A DNA stretch of 64,000 nt from CAIUGU01 sp040080215 (GCA_040080215.1 JBEBIT010000006.1:1-64000), one strand, 5' to 3'; positions 20,364 to 29,380 are shown, counted from the first letter of the stretch. Notes: generated by a model not told the origin, from the letters alone. Program-made: numbers and translations.

Positions 20364-21569
20364 ATGAATCCCGAGAGCAAGAACATGACCGTAGCCGACG
20401 TCCTCTCCATCGCCTCGCTGCGTCGTCCGGAGGGCACGCCGGTGAGGAGCGTCTATCGCGCACAGTACTTCGTGAAGCTGCTGGGCTTCCTGCTCGTGGC
20501 AGCAACAGTCTCTGGCCATGCTTCCGCCGAGCGTGTGAAGGACATCGCGTCAGTCGCGGGCGTCCGCTCGAACCAGCTGGTCGGCTACGGCCTGGTCGTA
20601 GGCCTTGATGGCACAGGCGACCAGACCAGCCAGGCGCCGTTTACGATACAGAGCATCCGGAACATGCTGGCCAACTTTGGCGTCACCATTCCGGCCAACG
20701 TGAATCCACAGCTGAAGAACGTTGCTGCCGTGACTGTCACGGCCGAGCTGCCGGCGTTCTCCAAGCCTGGGCAGACCATCGACGTGACCGTGAACTCAAT
20801 GGGCAACGCGCAGAGCCTGCGCGGTGGCAGCCTGCTGATGGCGCCGCTACGCGGTATCGACGGTCAGGTCTATGCGATTGCACAGGGCAGCCTGATCGTG
20901 AGTGGCTTCGGCATCTCAGGCCAGGACGGGTCCAGGATTTCGGTGAACGTACCAAGCGCCGGTCGGGTGCCCAACGGTGCGACCGTTGAGCGCGAGGTTC
21001 CGAGCAACTTCGCCAACACCCCCTATGTGATGCTGAACCTCAATACGCCGGACTTTACGACGGCGACGCGTCTGGTACAGGGAATCAACAAACTGCTCGG
21101 TGACCAGACGGCACAGGCCCTGGATGCCGTGAGCGTACGGGTCGCTGCGCCGACGGATGCAAGCCAGCGCATTGCCTACCTGTCGACGCTTGAAGGCATC
21201 GAGATCGAGCCGGGCGATGCCCCGGCCCGAGTCATCGTGAACTCACGGACCGGAACGGTGGTCATCGGCTCGCATGTGCGGGTGACGCCGGCGGCAGTCG
21301 CCCATGGTTCCCTGTCCGTCACGATTACCGAACGGCAGGATGTCAGCCAGCCCAACGCCCTTGCTTCTGGCGATACCGTTGTGACGCCGCGCTCGCAGAT
21401 CAGCGTCGAGCAACCCGAAGCGCGCATGTTCGTGTTCAACGCCGGCGTCAATCTCGATGAGATCGTCCGTGCGGTCAATCAGGTGGGCGCGGCACCCGGA
21501 GATCTGGTCGCGATCCTCGAGGCGCTCAAGGAAGCCGGTGCCTTGAGGGCCGAGCTGATTGTCATCTAA
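20364..21569 (+). CDS. flgI: FlgI, P-ring protein
   Basis: Periplasmic subunit of the P-ring around the rod. The mature part is standard: ERVKDIASVAGVRSNQLVGY, then GLVVGLDGTGDQTSQAPFT, and a C-terminal FNAGVNLDEIVRAVNQVGAAP. The start is uncertain. The ATG at 20364 and a GTG at 20355 give a long cytosolic prefix before the signal segment. A GTG at 20472 would give the classic short signal peptide (KLLGFLLVAATVSGHASA) seen in other FlgI proteins, but lacks a near Shine-Dalgarno and would leave 121 bp untranslated after flgH. Confidence 0.95.
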   Translation: MNPESKNMTVADVLSIASLRRPEGTPVRSVYRAQYFVKLLGFLLVAATVSGHASAERVKDIASVAGVRSNQLVGYGLVVGLDGTGDQTSQAPFTIQSIRNMLANFGVTIPANVNPQLKNVAAVTVTAELPAFSKPGQTIDVTVNSMGNAQSLRGGSLLMAPLRGIDGQVYAIAQGSLIVSGFGISGQDGSRISVNVPSAGRVPNGATVEREVPSNFANTPYVMLNLNTPDFTTATRLVQGINKLLGDQTAQALDAVSVRVAAPTDASQRIAYLSTLEGIEIEPGDAPARVIVNSRTGTVVIGSHVRVTPAAVAHGSLSVTITERQDVSQPNALASGDTVVTPRSQISVEQPEARMFVFNAGVNLDEIVRAVNQVGAAPGDLVAILEALKEAGALRAELIVI

Positions 21570-21588
21570 AGGAATGCGGCCGTAAGCC

Positions 21589-22554
21589 ATGTCATCCACT
21601 CCCGTACAGAACAGCACCTTCTACGCCGATCCGGCGAGCCTCGGCTCGTTGAAGCAGTCTGCCAAGGCCGAGAATCCGGCTGCCTTGCGGGAAGCCGCCA
21701 GGCAGTTCGAGAGCCTGTTCACACAGATGATGCTGAAGAGCATGCGCGAGGCCAATTTCGGCGATTCACTGGCGGGCAGCGATGCGACTGATTTCTACCA
21801 GGAGATGCACGACTCCCAGTTGGCAGTGGAGATGTCCAAAGGTCGTGGGCTTGGCCTCGCCGACATGCTCGTCCAGCAATTGACCAAGTCGGGTGCCAGT
21901 AACGCCGCAGAGCCTGCCACTTTCGCGACCGAGGCGGGGCAGGCGATTCGTGGCCGTTCGCCTGATACGCATGTGATCCCGCCGACTGGCACAACTGCAA
22001 CCGGCCCGGGGCATGCGGAGTCACCGGTCACCGCCGCATGGCCGCCGGCTTCGCGCGAGGATTTCGTGCGACAGCTCAAGCCCTACGCTGAGATGGCGGG
22101 GCGCGACCTGGGGGTCGATCCCGAGACGTTGCTCGCCCATGCCGCACTCGAAACGGGCTGGGGCAAGAGCATCCCGAACAGCGCGAACGGTGAGTGCAGT
22201 TTCAACCTGTTCGGTATCAAGGCAGGGTCCCGCTGGCCGGGCGCAACCGTGGGCGTCAGCACGATTGAATTCGAGGCCGGCATGGCAACGCGCAAAGTGG
22301 AGCGCTTTCGTTCCTACGATTCGCCTGCGGACTGCTTCAAGGACTATGCGGCGTTGCTGGGCAACAGCGACCGCTATTCCGATGCCAAGGGCGCGGGGAA
22401 CGATGCCGCTGCCTTTGGCAAGGCGCTGCACAAAGGCGGGTATGCCACTGATCCGGATTATGCCCAGAAGCTGACAGCTGTCGCCGACAGCCTGAAGAAC
22501 CTGCTCAAGAAAGGCGCAGCGGCGCCGCTAACTGCTGTAGCCGGAAAGGACTGA
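21589..22554 (+). CDS. flgJ: FlgJ, rod-capping protein with peptidoglycan hydrolase domain
   Basis: Two-domain protein that caps the rod and opens the peptidoglycan for it. In the 321 residues the N-terminal rod-cap domain (AARQFESLFTQMMLKSMREAN) is followed by a Pro/Thr linker at about 120-150. The C-terminal glucosaminidase/muramidase domain has catalytic-region motifs HAALETGWGKSIP, NLFGIKAGSRWPG and YATDPDYAQKL. The dual-domain form is that of beta- and gammaproteobacteria. It sits 19 bp behind flgI. Confidence 0.95.
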   Translation: MSSTPVQNSTFYADPASLGSLKQSAKAENPAALREAARQFESLFTQMMLKSMREANFGDSLAGSDATDFYQEMHDSQLAVEMSKGRGLGLADMLVQQLTKSGASNAAEPATFATEAGQAIRGRSPDTHVIPPTGTTATGPGHAESPVTAAWPPASREDFVRQLKPYAEMAGRDLGVDPETLLAHAALETGWGKSIPNSANGECSFNLFGIKAGSRWPGATVGVSTIEFEAGMATRKVERFRSYDSPADCFKDYAALLGNSDRYSDAKGAGNDAAAFGKALHKGGYATDPDYAQKLTAVADSLKNLLKKGAAAPLTAVAGKD

Positions 22555-22653
22555 TGCTGTCCGTGAACACACCGACCGCATTCGATCGCGCCTGTGATCT
22601 TGCCATGTGCGGTGCTGGACGCGCAGCACTTGGCTACCTAGAGGACATGTCCC

Positions 22654-24543
22654 ATGGCTGATTTCATGGCTACAGGCGTATCCGGCCTGCTCGCATTTCA
22701 GCGCGCACTCGATACGACCAGCCACAACATTGCCAATGTCAACACACCGGGCTATAGCCGGCAGGTTGCAGAGCTGACGACCAGGCAGGCCGAGCAGCAT
22801 GGCAGCGGCTGGCTCGGCAATGGCGTCGAGGTCAACACCGTCAAGAGAATGTATGACGACTTCATGGCGAGCCAGGCCCGGTCGTCTTCGAGTACCTTCA
22901 GCCAGCTAGACACCTTCGCTACGCAGGTGCAGCGGGTGAATAACCTGTTCGGGGACTCCAGCACCGGACTCACCGCGTCGTTGCAGAATTTCTCGAACGC
23001 TTTGCAGAGCGTTGCCAGCAGCCCGACCTCAATTCCGGCGAGACAGACGCTGCTGAGCCAGGGACAGGCGCTGGTCAACCGGCTGCAAGGCTATGACAGC
23101 AGCCTGGACAGCCTTGACGCACAGGTCAACGTCCAGCTCGAGGCAGAAGCGAGCACGATCTCCACGCTGGCAACGGGTATTGCCAAACTCAATCAGGAAA
23201 TCAGCGCCGGGTATGCGCGCTCGGGCCAACCGCCGAATGACCTTCTCGATCAACGGGATCGAATGCTGGACGAGTTGTCCACGCACGTAAACGTCAGCAC
23301 GGTCAAACAAGGCGACAATTCGGTCAACGTATTCATTGGCAATGGACAGCCCCTTGTAGTCGGCCAGACTGCATCGCGCCTCGTGGCTGTTCAGGATTCC
23401 TTTGATGCTACTCGCAGGGTCATTGCACTGCAGAGTCCGACCTCGTCGATTGACTTGACGGATAGCCTCACGGGCGGGACGCTGGGCGGCACCATCGATT
23501 TTCGCCAGCAGGTGCTCGAGCCGGCGCGCAACTCCTTGGGCAAGTTCAGCGTCGGTCTGGCGCAGGTCATGAATGACCAGCACGCTGCCGGTATGGACTT
23601 GCAGGGGAACCTGGGCGGGGATTTCTTCGCCGTCGGCCCCGTGGCCGTCCAGGCCAGCGGGCTGAATGCGGGAACGGCTTCGCTTGCGGTTACGCGGACC
23701 GGTGCCGGTGCACTGACGAACGCCGACTATCAGATGACGTATACCGCGTCCGGATGGACTCTCCAGCGGTCCGACACGGGCGCCGCCGTCACTCTGTCTG
23801 GCGCAGGCACGCTCGCCAGTCCGTACGTCGGGGATGGCCTCTCGATTGTCGTAAGTGGAACCCCGCAAGTAGGAGATCGACTGAAGATCCTGCCTACCGC
23901 CAACGCAGTCAGTGGCCTGTCCGTGCTTGTTACGGACCCCTCCGAGGTCGCAGCAGCGGCTCCTGTTGTCGCGTCGTCTGCAGGGACCAATGCCGGCGGC
24001 GGCACGATTACGCAGGGTGAAGTGCTCGATGCCAGCAATGCCCAGCTTCGGTCGACTGTCACGATCCGCTTCCTGACATCGACAACCTACTCCGTCAACG
24101 GAGCGGGGAGCTTCGCCTACACCAGCGGGGGAAACATCGACATCAACGGTTGGCGTGTCCAGGTGTCGGGTGCACCTGCCGTCGGGGATACGTTTACGGT
24201 AGCAGACAACACCGCCGGCGCGGGTGACAACCGCAATGCCTTGCGGCTGACGGCCGTCCTGAACCAGCCCGTCTTCAGCAATGGCACGACTTCCTTGAAC
24301 GCCGCGATCGGACAGTTCATGGGCGACATCGGCGTCAAGACCAACCAGGCGCAGGTGGGGCGCGACGCGCAGAAGGTCGTGCGAGACGAGAACTCGGCCG
24401 CGCTGCAGTCCCTTTCGGGCGTGAACCTGGATGAAGAGGCCGCCAATCTGGTCCGTTTCCAGCAGGCTTACCAGGCAATGGCGCAAATCATCGGCGTCGC
24501 CGACAAGATGTTCCAGACGTTGCTGGCTGCGACTCGAGGTTGA
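22654..24543 (+). CDS. flgK: FlgK, hook-filament junction protein 1 (HAP1)
   Basis: First hook-associated protein at the junction with the filament. The 629 residues carry the axial N-terminus LDTTSHNIANVNTPGYSRQ and the C-terminal SGVNLDEEAANLVRFQQAYQ motif. The middle holds two related beta-modules ending VSGTPQVGDRLKI and VSGAPAVGDTFTV, which recur in the neighbouring flgL. The start at 22654 is preceded by AGAGGA. Its stop overlaps a TTG of flgL. FlgN encoded near 13.2 kb is its predicted chaperone. Confidence 0.96.
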   Translation: MADFMATGVSGLLAFQRALDTTSHNIANVNTPGYSRQVAELTTRQAEQHGSGWLGNGVEVNTVKRMYDDFMASQARSSSSTFSQLDTFATQVQRVNNLFGDSSTGLTASLQNFSNALQSVASSPTSIPARQTLLSQGQALVNRLQGYDSSLDSLDAQVNVQLEAEASTISTLATGIAKLNQEISAGYARSGQPPNDLLDQRDRMLDELSTHVNVSTVKQGDNSVNVFIGNGQPLVVGQTASRLVAVQDSFDATRRVIALQSPTSSIDLTDSLTGGTLGGTIDFRQQVLEPARNSLGKFSVGLAQVMNDQHAAGMDLQGNLGGDFFAVGPVAVQASGLNAGTASLAVTRTGAGALTNADYQMTYTASGWTLQRSDTGAAVTLSGAGTLASPYVGDGLSIVVSGTPQVGDRLKILPTANAVSGLSVLVTDPSEVAAAAPVVASSAGTNAGGGTITQGEVLDASNAQLRSTVTIRFLTSTTYSVNGAGSFAYTSGGNIDINGWRVQVSGAPAVGDTFTVADNTAGAGDNRNALRLTAVLNQPVFSNGTTSLNAAIGQFMGDIGVKTNQAQVGRDAQKVVRDENSAALQSLSGVNLDEEAANLVRFQQAYQAMAQIIGVADKMFQTLLAATRG

Positions 24544-24545
24544 TC

Positions 24546-25745
24546 ATGAGACTCTCCACGCAGTCCTTCTACGGTAGCGCCCTGTCGGCCATGCTTGACC
24601 AGCAAGCGGTGCTATCGAGGACGCAAGTGCAGGTGGCGACGGGCAAGCGTGTCAATACGCCGGCAGATGATCCCATTGCGGCGGTACATATCCTCGAGCT
24701 CGAGCGGACGCAGCTCGAATCAGACCAGTTCGGCAAGAACAGCGAGATCGCCAGGTCACGTCTCAATCTCGAAGAGCAGGCGCTCGCGGACGCCGGTACG
24801 GTCCTGCAGCGCGTCAGGGAACTGACTTTGCAGGCCGCGAACACGGCAACCATGAGCGACACGGACCGACGCTCGGTCGCTACAGAGCTCGTGCAGCGTC
24901 GGCAGGAACTCGCGGATATCGCGAATCGGCAGGATGCCGTTGGCGAGTATCTCTTCGCGGGCTTCTCGGGCCTGACCAAGCCGTTTACCGTCTCGTCGAC
25001 CGGCAGCGCCGTCTACAGTGGAGACCAAGGCAGCCGCATGCTGCAAGTAGGCCAGTCGCAGCGCGTTGCCGACGGTCATTCCGGCTTCGACGTCTTCATG
25101 CAGGTGCCGCGCGGCAATGGCACGTTCGCCACGGCCGCAACCTCGACTAATACCGGGACCGGGGTCATCGATATCGGCTCCGTCATCAACAAGGCCGCTT
25201 GGGTCGCTGGTGACTACTCGCTGAACTTCGTCAGCGCATCCAACTGGCAGATTGTCGACGCGGCAAGCACCGTGGTCGCCAGCGGGGCATACACAGCCGG
25301 CACGAGCATTTCATTCAATGGTGTTCAGGTGACGGTTTCCGGCAGCCCCGCTTCCGGGGACAGCTTCACGATCACCGAGAGTGGCTCGGAAGACATGTTC
25401 ACGACGCTGGACACGCTGGTCTCCAGCCTGCAGCAGACTGCCGCGATGCCGGCGGACAAGGCGAAATTGCAGACAGCTCTCGGTGGAGTCCTGCAGCAAC
25501 TCGACCAGGGCGCCGACCACCTGCTTGGCATTCGCGCGGAGGTCGGCTCCCGCCTGTCCATGCTGGATGGCGCGGAGTCGATACGTGACAACCTGAAGGT
25601 GGATATCGCCGGGTCACTGGCTGACCTGCGCGATCTGGACTATGCAGAGGCGATGACTCGCATGAACCAGCAGCTGGTTGGGCTTCAGGCTGCACAGCAA
25701 TCCTATATCAAGATTGCGCAGCTCTCGCTGTTCAATTACCTCTGA
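24546..25745 (+). CDS. flgL: FlgL, hook-filament junction protein 3 (HAP3)
   Basis: Second junction protein between FlgK and the flagellin filament. The 399-residue product starts MRLSTQSFYGSALSAML at the ATG at 24546, with CGAGG six nt upstream; an in-frame TTG at 24540 overlaps the flgK stop and is the alternative. The flagellin-like N-terminus (VQVATGKRVNTPADDP) and C-terminus (DYAEAMTRMNQQLVGLQAAQQSY) pack in the axial core. The central insert ends VSGSPASGDSFTI, like modules in FlgK. It closes the flgB operon. Confidence 0.95.
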   Translation: MRLSTQSFYGSALSAMLDQQAVLSRTQVQVATGKRVNTPADDPIAAVHILELERTQLESDQFGKNSEIARSRLNLEEQALADAGTVLQRVRELTLQAANTATMSDTDRRSVATELVQRRQELADIANRQDAVGEYLFAGFSGLTKPFTVSSTGSAVYSGDQGSRMLQVGQSQRVADGHSGFDVFMQVPRGNGTFATAATSTNTGTGVIDIGSVINKAAWVAGDYSLNFVSASNWQIVDAASTVVASGAYTAGTSISFNGVQVTVSGSPASGDSFTITESGSEDMFTTLDTLVSSLQQTAAMPADKAKLQTALGGVLQQLDQGADHLLGIRAEVGSRLSMLDGAESIRDNLKVDIAGSLADLRDLDYAEAMTRMNQQLVGLQAAQQSYIKIAQLSLFNYL

Positions 25746-25825
25746 AGCTTCGCCCGCAGCGCAGTCTTTGCCTAACCAGGAACCGTGATCGAATGCGCAC
25801 TTTGGACGATTCCCGAATCTTCCGC

Positions 25826-25852
25826 TCAAGTTGCTTCCAGGTCCTCCGATAC
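25826..25852 (+). promoter_or_regulatory. Sigma-28 (FliA) promoter of fliC
   Basis: TCAAGTTG, an 11-bp spacer and TCCGATAC match the sigma-28 consensus, in the TCAAG form usual in Pseudomonas-type genomes. The predicted start near 25860 leaves a leader of about 90 nt before the flagellin ATG. Confidence 0.85.
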
Positions 25853-25904
25853 ATGGCACATACAGCAATCCGGCGAACATCACGCCGCCAGTGCTGAAAT
25901 CAGT

Positions 25905-25924
25905 CCCCGAACGGGTGTTCGGGG
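25905..25924 (+). promoter_or_regulatory. Hairpin in the fliC leader
   Basis: CCCCGAAC-GGGT-GTTCGGGG forms an 8-bp perfect stem in the predicted 5' untranslated region, 11 nt before the Shine-Dalgarno AGGAG. There is no T-run, so a stability or translation role is more likely than termination. Confidence 0.5.
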
Positions 25925-25951
25925 AGAAAGGTAACAACAGGAGTTGATTCC

Positions 25952-27379
25952 ATGGCACTAGTCATTAACACGAACGTGATGTCGCTGAACGCCCAGCGCA
26001 ACCTGTCTACATCAGGCAATGGGCTGGCGACGTCTTTGCAGCGTCTCTCGTCCGGTCTGCGCATCAACAGCGCCAAGGACGACGCTGCCGGCCTCGCCAT
26101 CTCGGAGCGCTTCACTTCGCAGATTCGCGGTTTGAACCAGGCTGCCCGCAACGCGTCGGACGGCATCTCGCTGACGCAGACGGCGGAAGGCGCGATGGGT
26201 GAGACGAGCAACCTGCTGCAGCGTATGCGCGAGCTGGCAGTGCAGTCGGCAAACTCGACGAACAGCACCAGCGATCGCCAGGCTCTGCAGGGCGAAGTGA
26301 CGCAGCTCGTTGCTGAAATCAACCGTATTGCGAGCAGCACGGAATTCAACGGCCAGCGCATCATCGACGGTTCGTTCAGCAGCGCTTCCTTCCAGGTCGG
26401 TGCGAACGCCAACCAGACCATCAGCTTTGCAATCGGCAGCCTGAAGGCTTCCAGCATCGGCGGCATCGCGACTGCGACCGGCACCGAAGTGACGGCTGCG
26501 GCTTCCACGGACCTCACGATCGCCGTCGGCGGTGGTGCGGCGACCAGTATCGCGTCGAGCGCGGGTTTCGCCGGCAGCGCGAACGGTCAGGATGCTACCT
26601 CGGCTTACGCCAAGGCTGCGGCGATCAATGATGCTGGCATCGGTGGTCTGTCGGTCACGGCTTCTACCACTGGTTCGCAGGCTGTAGGTGCAATCGGTGG
26701 TACCGCTGCCGATACTTACAACCTGACGATCAACGGCGTAGCCATCTACACCAACCAGGACGTGGCGACGGCCCTCACCAATTCGCAGTTGCGCGATGCC
26801 ATCAACGGCGTCTCCAACCAGACCGGTGTGATCGCCAGCCTGAACGGCGGTACCATGACGTTGGCGGCTGCCGATGGCCGCAATATCACGGTTACGGAAT
26901 CGGGTACGGGTTTCACGGCCGGTACGGACGGTCTCTCCGTGACGGGCGGCGACTTTGCCACGGTTCAGCGCGGCACGCTGTCGGTCTCGGCCCTCAGCAC
27001 CATCGACATCGGTGGCACGGTGGCCACTGTTGGCCTGAATGCTGCGATCGCCCGCGACGCGCTCGGCGTGGACAGCATCAGCATTTCCACGGCAGCTGGC
27101 GCCCAGGCGGCGATCCTGCGCCTCGACGCGGCCCTCGGTTCGGTCAGCACCAATCGCGCGTCGATGGGTGCCTTGCAGAGCCGGTTCACGTCGGCGATCA
27201 CGAGCTTGCAGACGACTTCCGAGAACCTCTCGGCTGCGCGTTCGCGAATCATGGACACGGACTTCGCGGCAGAAACGGCCAACCTCACCAAGTCGCAGAT
27301 CCTGCAGCAGGCAGGTACGGCGATGGTGGCGCAGGCCAACTCGATCCCGCAGAACGTGCTGTCACTGCTCCGTGGCTAA
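25952..27379 (+). CDS. fliC: Flagellin FliC
   Basis: Filament subunit and the only flagellin in the window. The 475-residue protein has the conserved D0/D1 N-terminus (INTNVMSLNAQRNLSTSG, LSSGLRINSAKDDAAGLAI) and C-terminus (SRIMDTDFAAETANLTKSQ, ending VLSLLRG). The variable middle (about residues 170-390) is rich in Ala, Gly, Ser and Thr. It contains an IN-motif-like block (YNLTINGVAIYTN, then LRDAINGVSNQTGVIASLN). No cysteine is present. AGGAG precedes the ATG, sigma-28 control is upstream and a strong terminator is downstream, fitting high late-stage expression. Confidence 0.97.
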   Translation: MALVINTNVMSLNAQRNLSTSGNGLATSLQRLSSGLRINSAKDDAAGLAISERFTSQIRGLNQAARNASDGISLTQTAEGAMGETSNLLQRMRELAVQSANSTNSTSDRQALQGEVTQLVAEINRIASSTEFNGQRIIDGSFSSASFQVGANANQTISFAIGSLKASSIGGIATATGTEVTAAASTDLTIAVGGGAATSIASSAGFAGSANGQDATSAYAKAAAINDAGIGGLSVTASTTGSQAVGAIGGTAADTYNLTINGVAIYTNQDVATALTNSQLRDAINGVSNQTGVIASLNGGTMTLAAADGRNITVTESGTGFTAGTDGLSVTGGDFATVQRGTLSVSALSTIDIGGTVATVGLNAAIARDALGVDSISISTAAGAQAAILRLDAALGSVSTNRASMGALQSRFTSAITSLQTTSENLSAARSRIMDTDFAAETANLTKSQILQQAGTAMVAQANSIPQNVLSLLRG

Positions 27380-27419
27380 GGTGATGTAGCATGACCGGAC
27401 TCTTCCGAGTCGGGTCCTG

Positions 27420-27459
27420 GCAGGTAGCGAGCATCGCGAGGTGCTCGCTGCCTGCTTTT
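27420..27459 (+). terminator. Rho-independent terminator after fliC
   Basis: A 14-bp stem (27420-27433 with 27442-27455) with one internal T-G wobble and an 8-nt loop is followed by TTTTGTG. It lies 40 bp after the flagellin stop and is the strongest terminator seen in the window. Confidence 0.93.
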
Positions 27460-27511
27460 GTGTTGAGCGGTTCCGCCTCGGGCCGCATTCCAGGTCATTG
27501 AGAGACACATC

Positions 27512-27889
27512 ATGTCGACAATACCGCCGATCTACTCCTCTCCCGTCGTGCCTGGCGCCGCGGCGCTCGGTGCAGCGGATCAGAGGCTGCTGCCCGCAGC
27601 GGAGGTCAATCGGGACAAGGCGGAGCAACGAAGCGCGGCTGCCGTTGATCCGGCCGATGCCACTGCGAAATCGATCAAGGCGGCTGCTGAGCAGATCGAG
27701 TCGTATCTCCGTCACGTGAATACCGATCTCGAGTTTCGAGTTGACGAGGCGGCAGGCAAGGTGGTCGTCAGTGTCCGTGAGCGGGCGACGGGTGAGTTGA
27801 TCCGCCAGATTCCCAGCAAGGAAGCGCTCGCCCTGGCAGCGCAGCTCGATGCGTGTTGCACGAGTGGATTGGTCGACAAGAAGTCCTAG
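27512..27889 (+). CDS. flaG: FlaG family protein
   Basis: Small protein associated with filament length control in other bacteria. The 125 residues have a disordered N-terminus and then the FlaG core at about 55-115: a helix (AAEQIESYLRHVNTDLEFRVDE), a strand pair (GKVVVSVRERATGELIRQIPSKEAL) and a terminal helix. It lies between fliC and fliD, the standard place, 16 bp before fliD. The promoter is unclear; readthrough past the fliC terminator or a promoter at about 27460-27510 would be needed. Confidence 0.88.
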   Translation: MSTIPPIYSSPVVPGAAALGAADQRLLPAAEVNRDKAEQRSAAAVDPADATAKSIKAAAEQIESYLRHVNTDLEFRVDEAAGKVVVSVRERATGELIRQIPSKEALALAAQLDACCTSGLVDKKS

Positions 27890-27904
27890 GAAGATCCGGG
27901 AACA

Positions 27905-29281
27905 ATGGCTACTTCTACAGCAGTGGGCGGTTCGCAGATCGACGTGGCCAGTCTTGCGAAACAGCTGGTTGCGGCGGAGCGCGCCCCGCTTGACCAGCAG
28001 ATCGCGCGTGATACCGGACGCGTGACGACGAGGCTCTCCGCCCTCGGCACGCTGAAGGGCTCCTTGTCGAACTTCCAGAAGGCGTTGACTTCGCTCAAGA
28101 CAACGGACGCGTTCGCCGCGCGCAAGGCGATCTCCAGCAATCCAGATGTCTTCACTGCGTCCACCACAGCCAGCGCCGTGCCCGGCAGGTACGACATAGA
28201 GGTTGTCCAGCTGGCCAAAGCACAGCAGCTCGCGTCCGCGCCATTCCCAGCCGGCAGTATGGCGGTTGTTGGAACTGGAACTCTGACGCTCGGCATCGGT
28301 AGCTCGAGCTTCACAGTGACCATCGACTCCACCAATTCAACATTGGCGGGAATTCGCGATGCCATCAATGGAGCGGCTGACAACGTTGGTGTTTCGGCTA
28401 CGCTCGTGCAGACGGCCGCGGGCAGCCGGCTGGTGCTGTCATCGGATACGACCGGGGCCGGAAACGGTATCGTGGTGTCACAGGCCGGTGGCGACGGTGG
28501 GCTTGCGCAGCTGACGTATAGCGCTTCCGCGACAGCGAACTACACCCAGCTGTCTCCGGCGCAGGATGCGATCGTCAATATCGCGACGTTCGAAACCCGC
28601 AGTTCCACCAACACCCTGGAAGGAGCCATCGACGGCGTGACGCTTTCGCTTCTCGACCAGGCGCCGGGCAGTACGTTGGCGCTTACGGTAAGCCACGACA
28701 CCAGCACCGCCATGACCCGGGTACGGACCTTTGTCACTGAATACAATGCGCTGCAGGCACAGGTCATCAAGCTGCGGGCGTTCGACCCGACTACCAAGGT
28801 GGCGGGACCGATGATCGGCGACGCGTTGCTGAACGGCGTCGAAAGCCAATTGCGCCGGACCATGACGGCGCCCGTTGTTGGCGCGGCCGAGGCGTACAAC
28901 AGCTTGGCGAGCATCGGCATCAAGACCAAGTCCGACGGAACCTTGTCGCTGGACGAGACGCGACTGCAGCGAGCAGTGGATGCCAATTTCGATGCCGTGG
29001 GGGCGCTGTTCGGGTCCGAGAACGGCATCGCGGCAACGCTGTCGACCCAGGTGGAGGGGCGGTTGGCCAGCGATGGCGCCCTCGAGATACGCAACAAGAA
29101 CCTGGTAAAGGAGAAGCTGGCGATTGACAAGCGTCAGAGCGACACCAACGCGCGGATGGAGATGGTGTTGCAACGATACATCAAGCAGTTCTCGGCGCTT
29201 GATACGCTGCTTTCGCGGCTCTCCAGTACTTCGTCCTATCTCGGCCAGCAGTTCGACGCTCTCGCCAACTTGAACAAGTGA
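27905..29281 (+). CDS. fliD: FliD, filament cap protein (HAP2)
   Basis: Cap that folds and inserts flagellin at the filament tip. The 458-residue protein has the FliD N-terminal pattern (GGSQIDVASLAKQLVAAERAP, then TRLSALGTLKGSLSNFQKAL) and a central domain with FTVTIDSTNSTLAGIRDAIN. The C-terminal domain runs from YNALQAQVIKL to a helical end (MVLQRYIKQFSALDTLLSRL). Length is normal. FliS and the FliT-like chaperone follow from their own sigma-28 promoter. Confidence 0.96.
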   Translation: MATSTAVGGSQIDVASLAKQLVAAERAPLDQQIARDTGRVTTRLSALGTLKGSLSNFQKALTSLKTTDAFAARKAISSNPDVFTASTTASAVPGRYDIEVVQLAKAQQLASAPFPAGSMAVVGTGTLTLGIGSSSFTVTIDSTNSTLAGIRDAINGAADNVGVSATLVQTAAGSRLVLSSDTTGAGNGIVVSQAGGDGGLAQLTYSASATANYTQLSPAQDAIVNIATFETRSSTNTLEGAIDGVTLSLLDQAPGSTLALTVSHDTSTAMTRVRTFVTEYNALQAQVIKLRAFDPTTKVAGPMIGDALLNGVESQLRRTMTAPVVGAAEAYNSLASIGIKTKSDGTLSLDETRLQRAVDANFDAVGALFGSENGIAATLSTQVEGRLASDGALEIRNKNLVKEKLAIDKRQSDTNARMEMVLQRYIKQFSALDTLLSRLSSTSSYLGQQFDALANLNK

Positions 29282-29321
29282 TCGATTCGCCACTGATCGG
29301 GCAATGCTGGTCGGGTAGTCC

Positions 29322-29348
29322 TCAAGTCGTTGCGATCCCCGCCGTTAT
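29322..29348 (+). promoter_or_regulatory. Sigma-28 (FliA) promoter of fliS
   Basis: TCAAGTCG, an 11-bp spacer and GCCGTTAT match the FliA consensus and the other sigma-28 elements in this window. The start should be near 29356, only about 25 nt before the fliS ATG. Confidence 0.8.
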
Positions 29349-29349
29349 T

Positions 29350-29371
29350 CTCCGTAACAACGCTTACGGAG
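29350..29371 (+). promoter_or_regulatory. Hairpin covering the fliS Shine-Dalgarno
   Basis: CTCCGTAA-CAACGC-TTACGGAG is an 8-bp perfect stem. Its 3' arm ends in GGAG, the probable ribosome-binding site nine nt before the fliS ATG. Whether the whole stem is in the mRNA depends on the exact start of the sigma-28 transcript. Confidence 0.5.
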
Positions 29372-29380
29372 TGAATCGAG

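Noticed and set aside
25788..25804. CGTGA-N6-GCGCA before the fliC promoter as a further member of the TGTGA palindrome family
   Set aside because: Only 7 of 10 fixed positions match and symmetry is weak.
27419..27433. TGGCAG...GAGC resembling a sigma-54 promoter after fliC
   Set aside because: It coincides with the 5' arm of the fliC terminator and lacks the TT of the -12 box.
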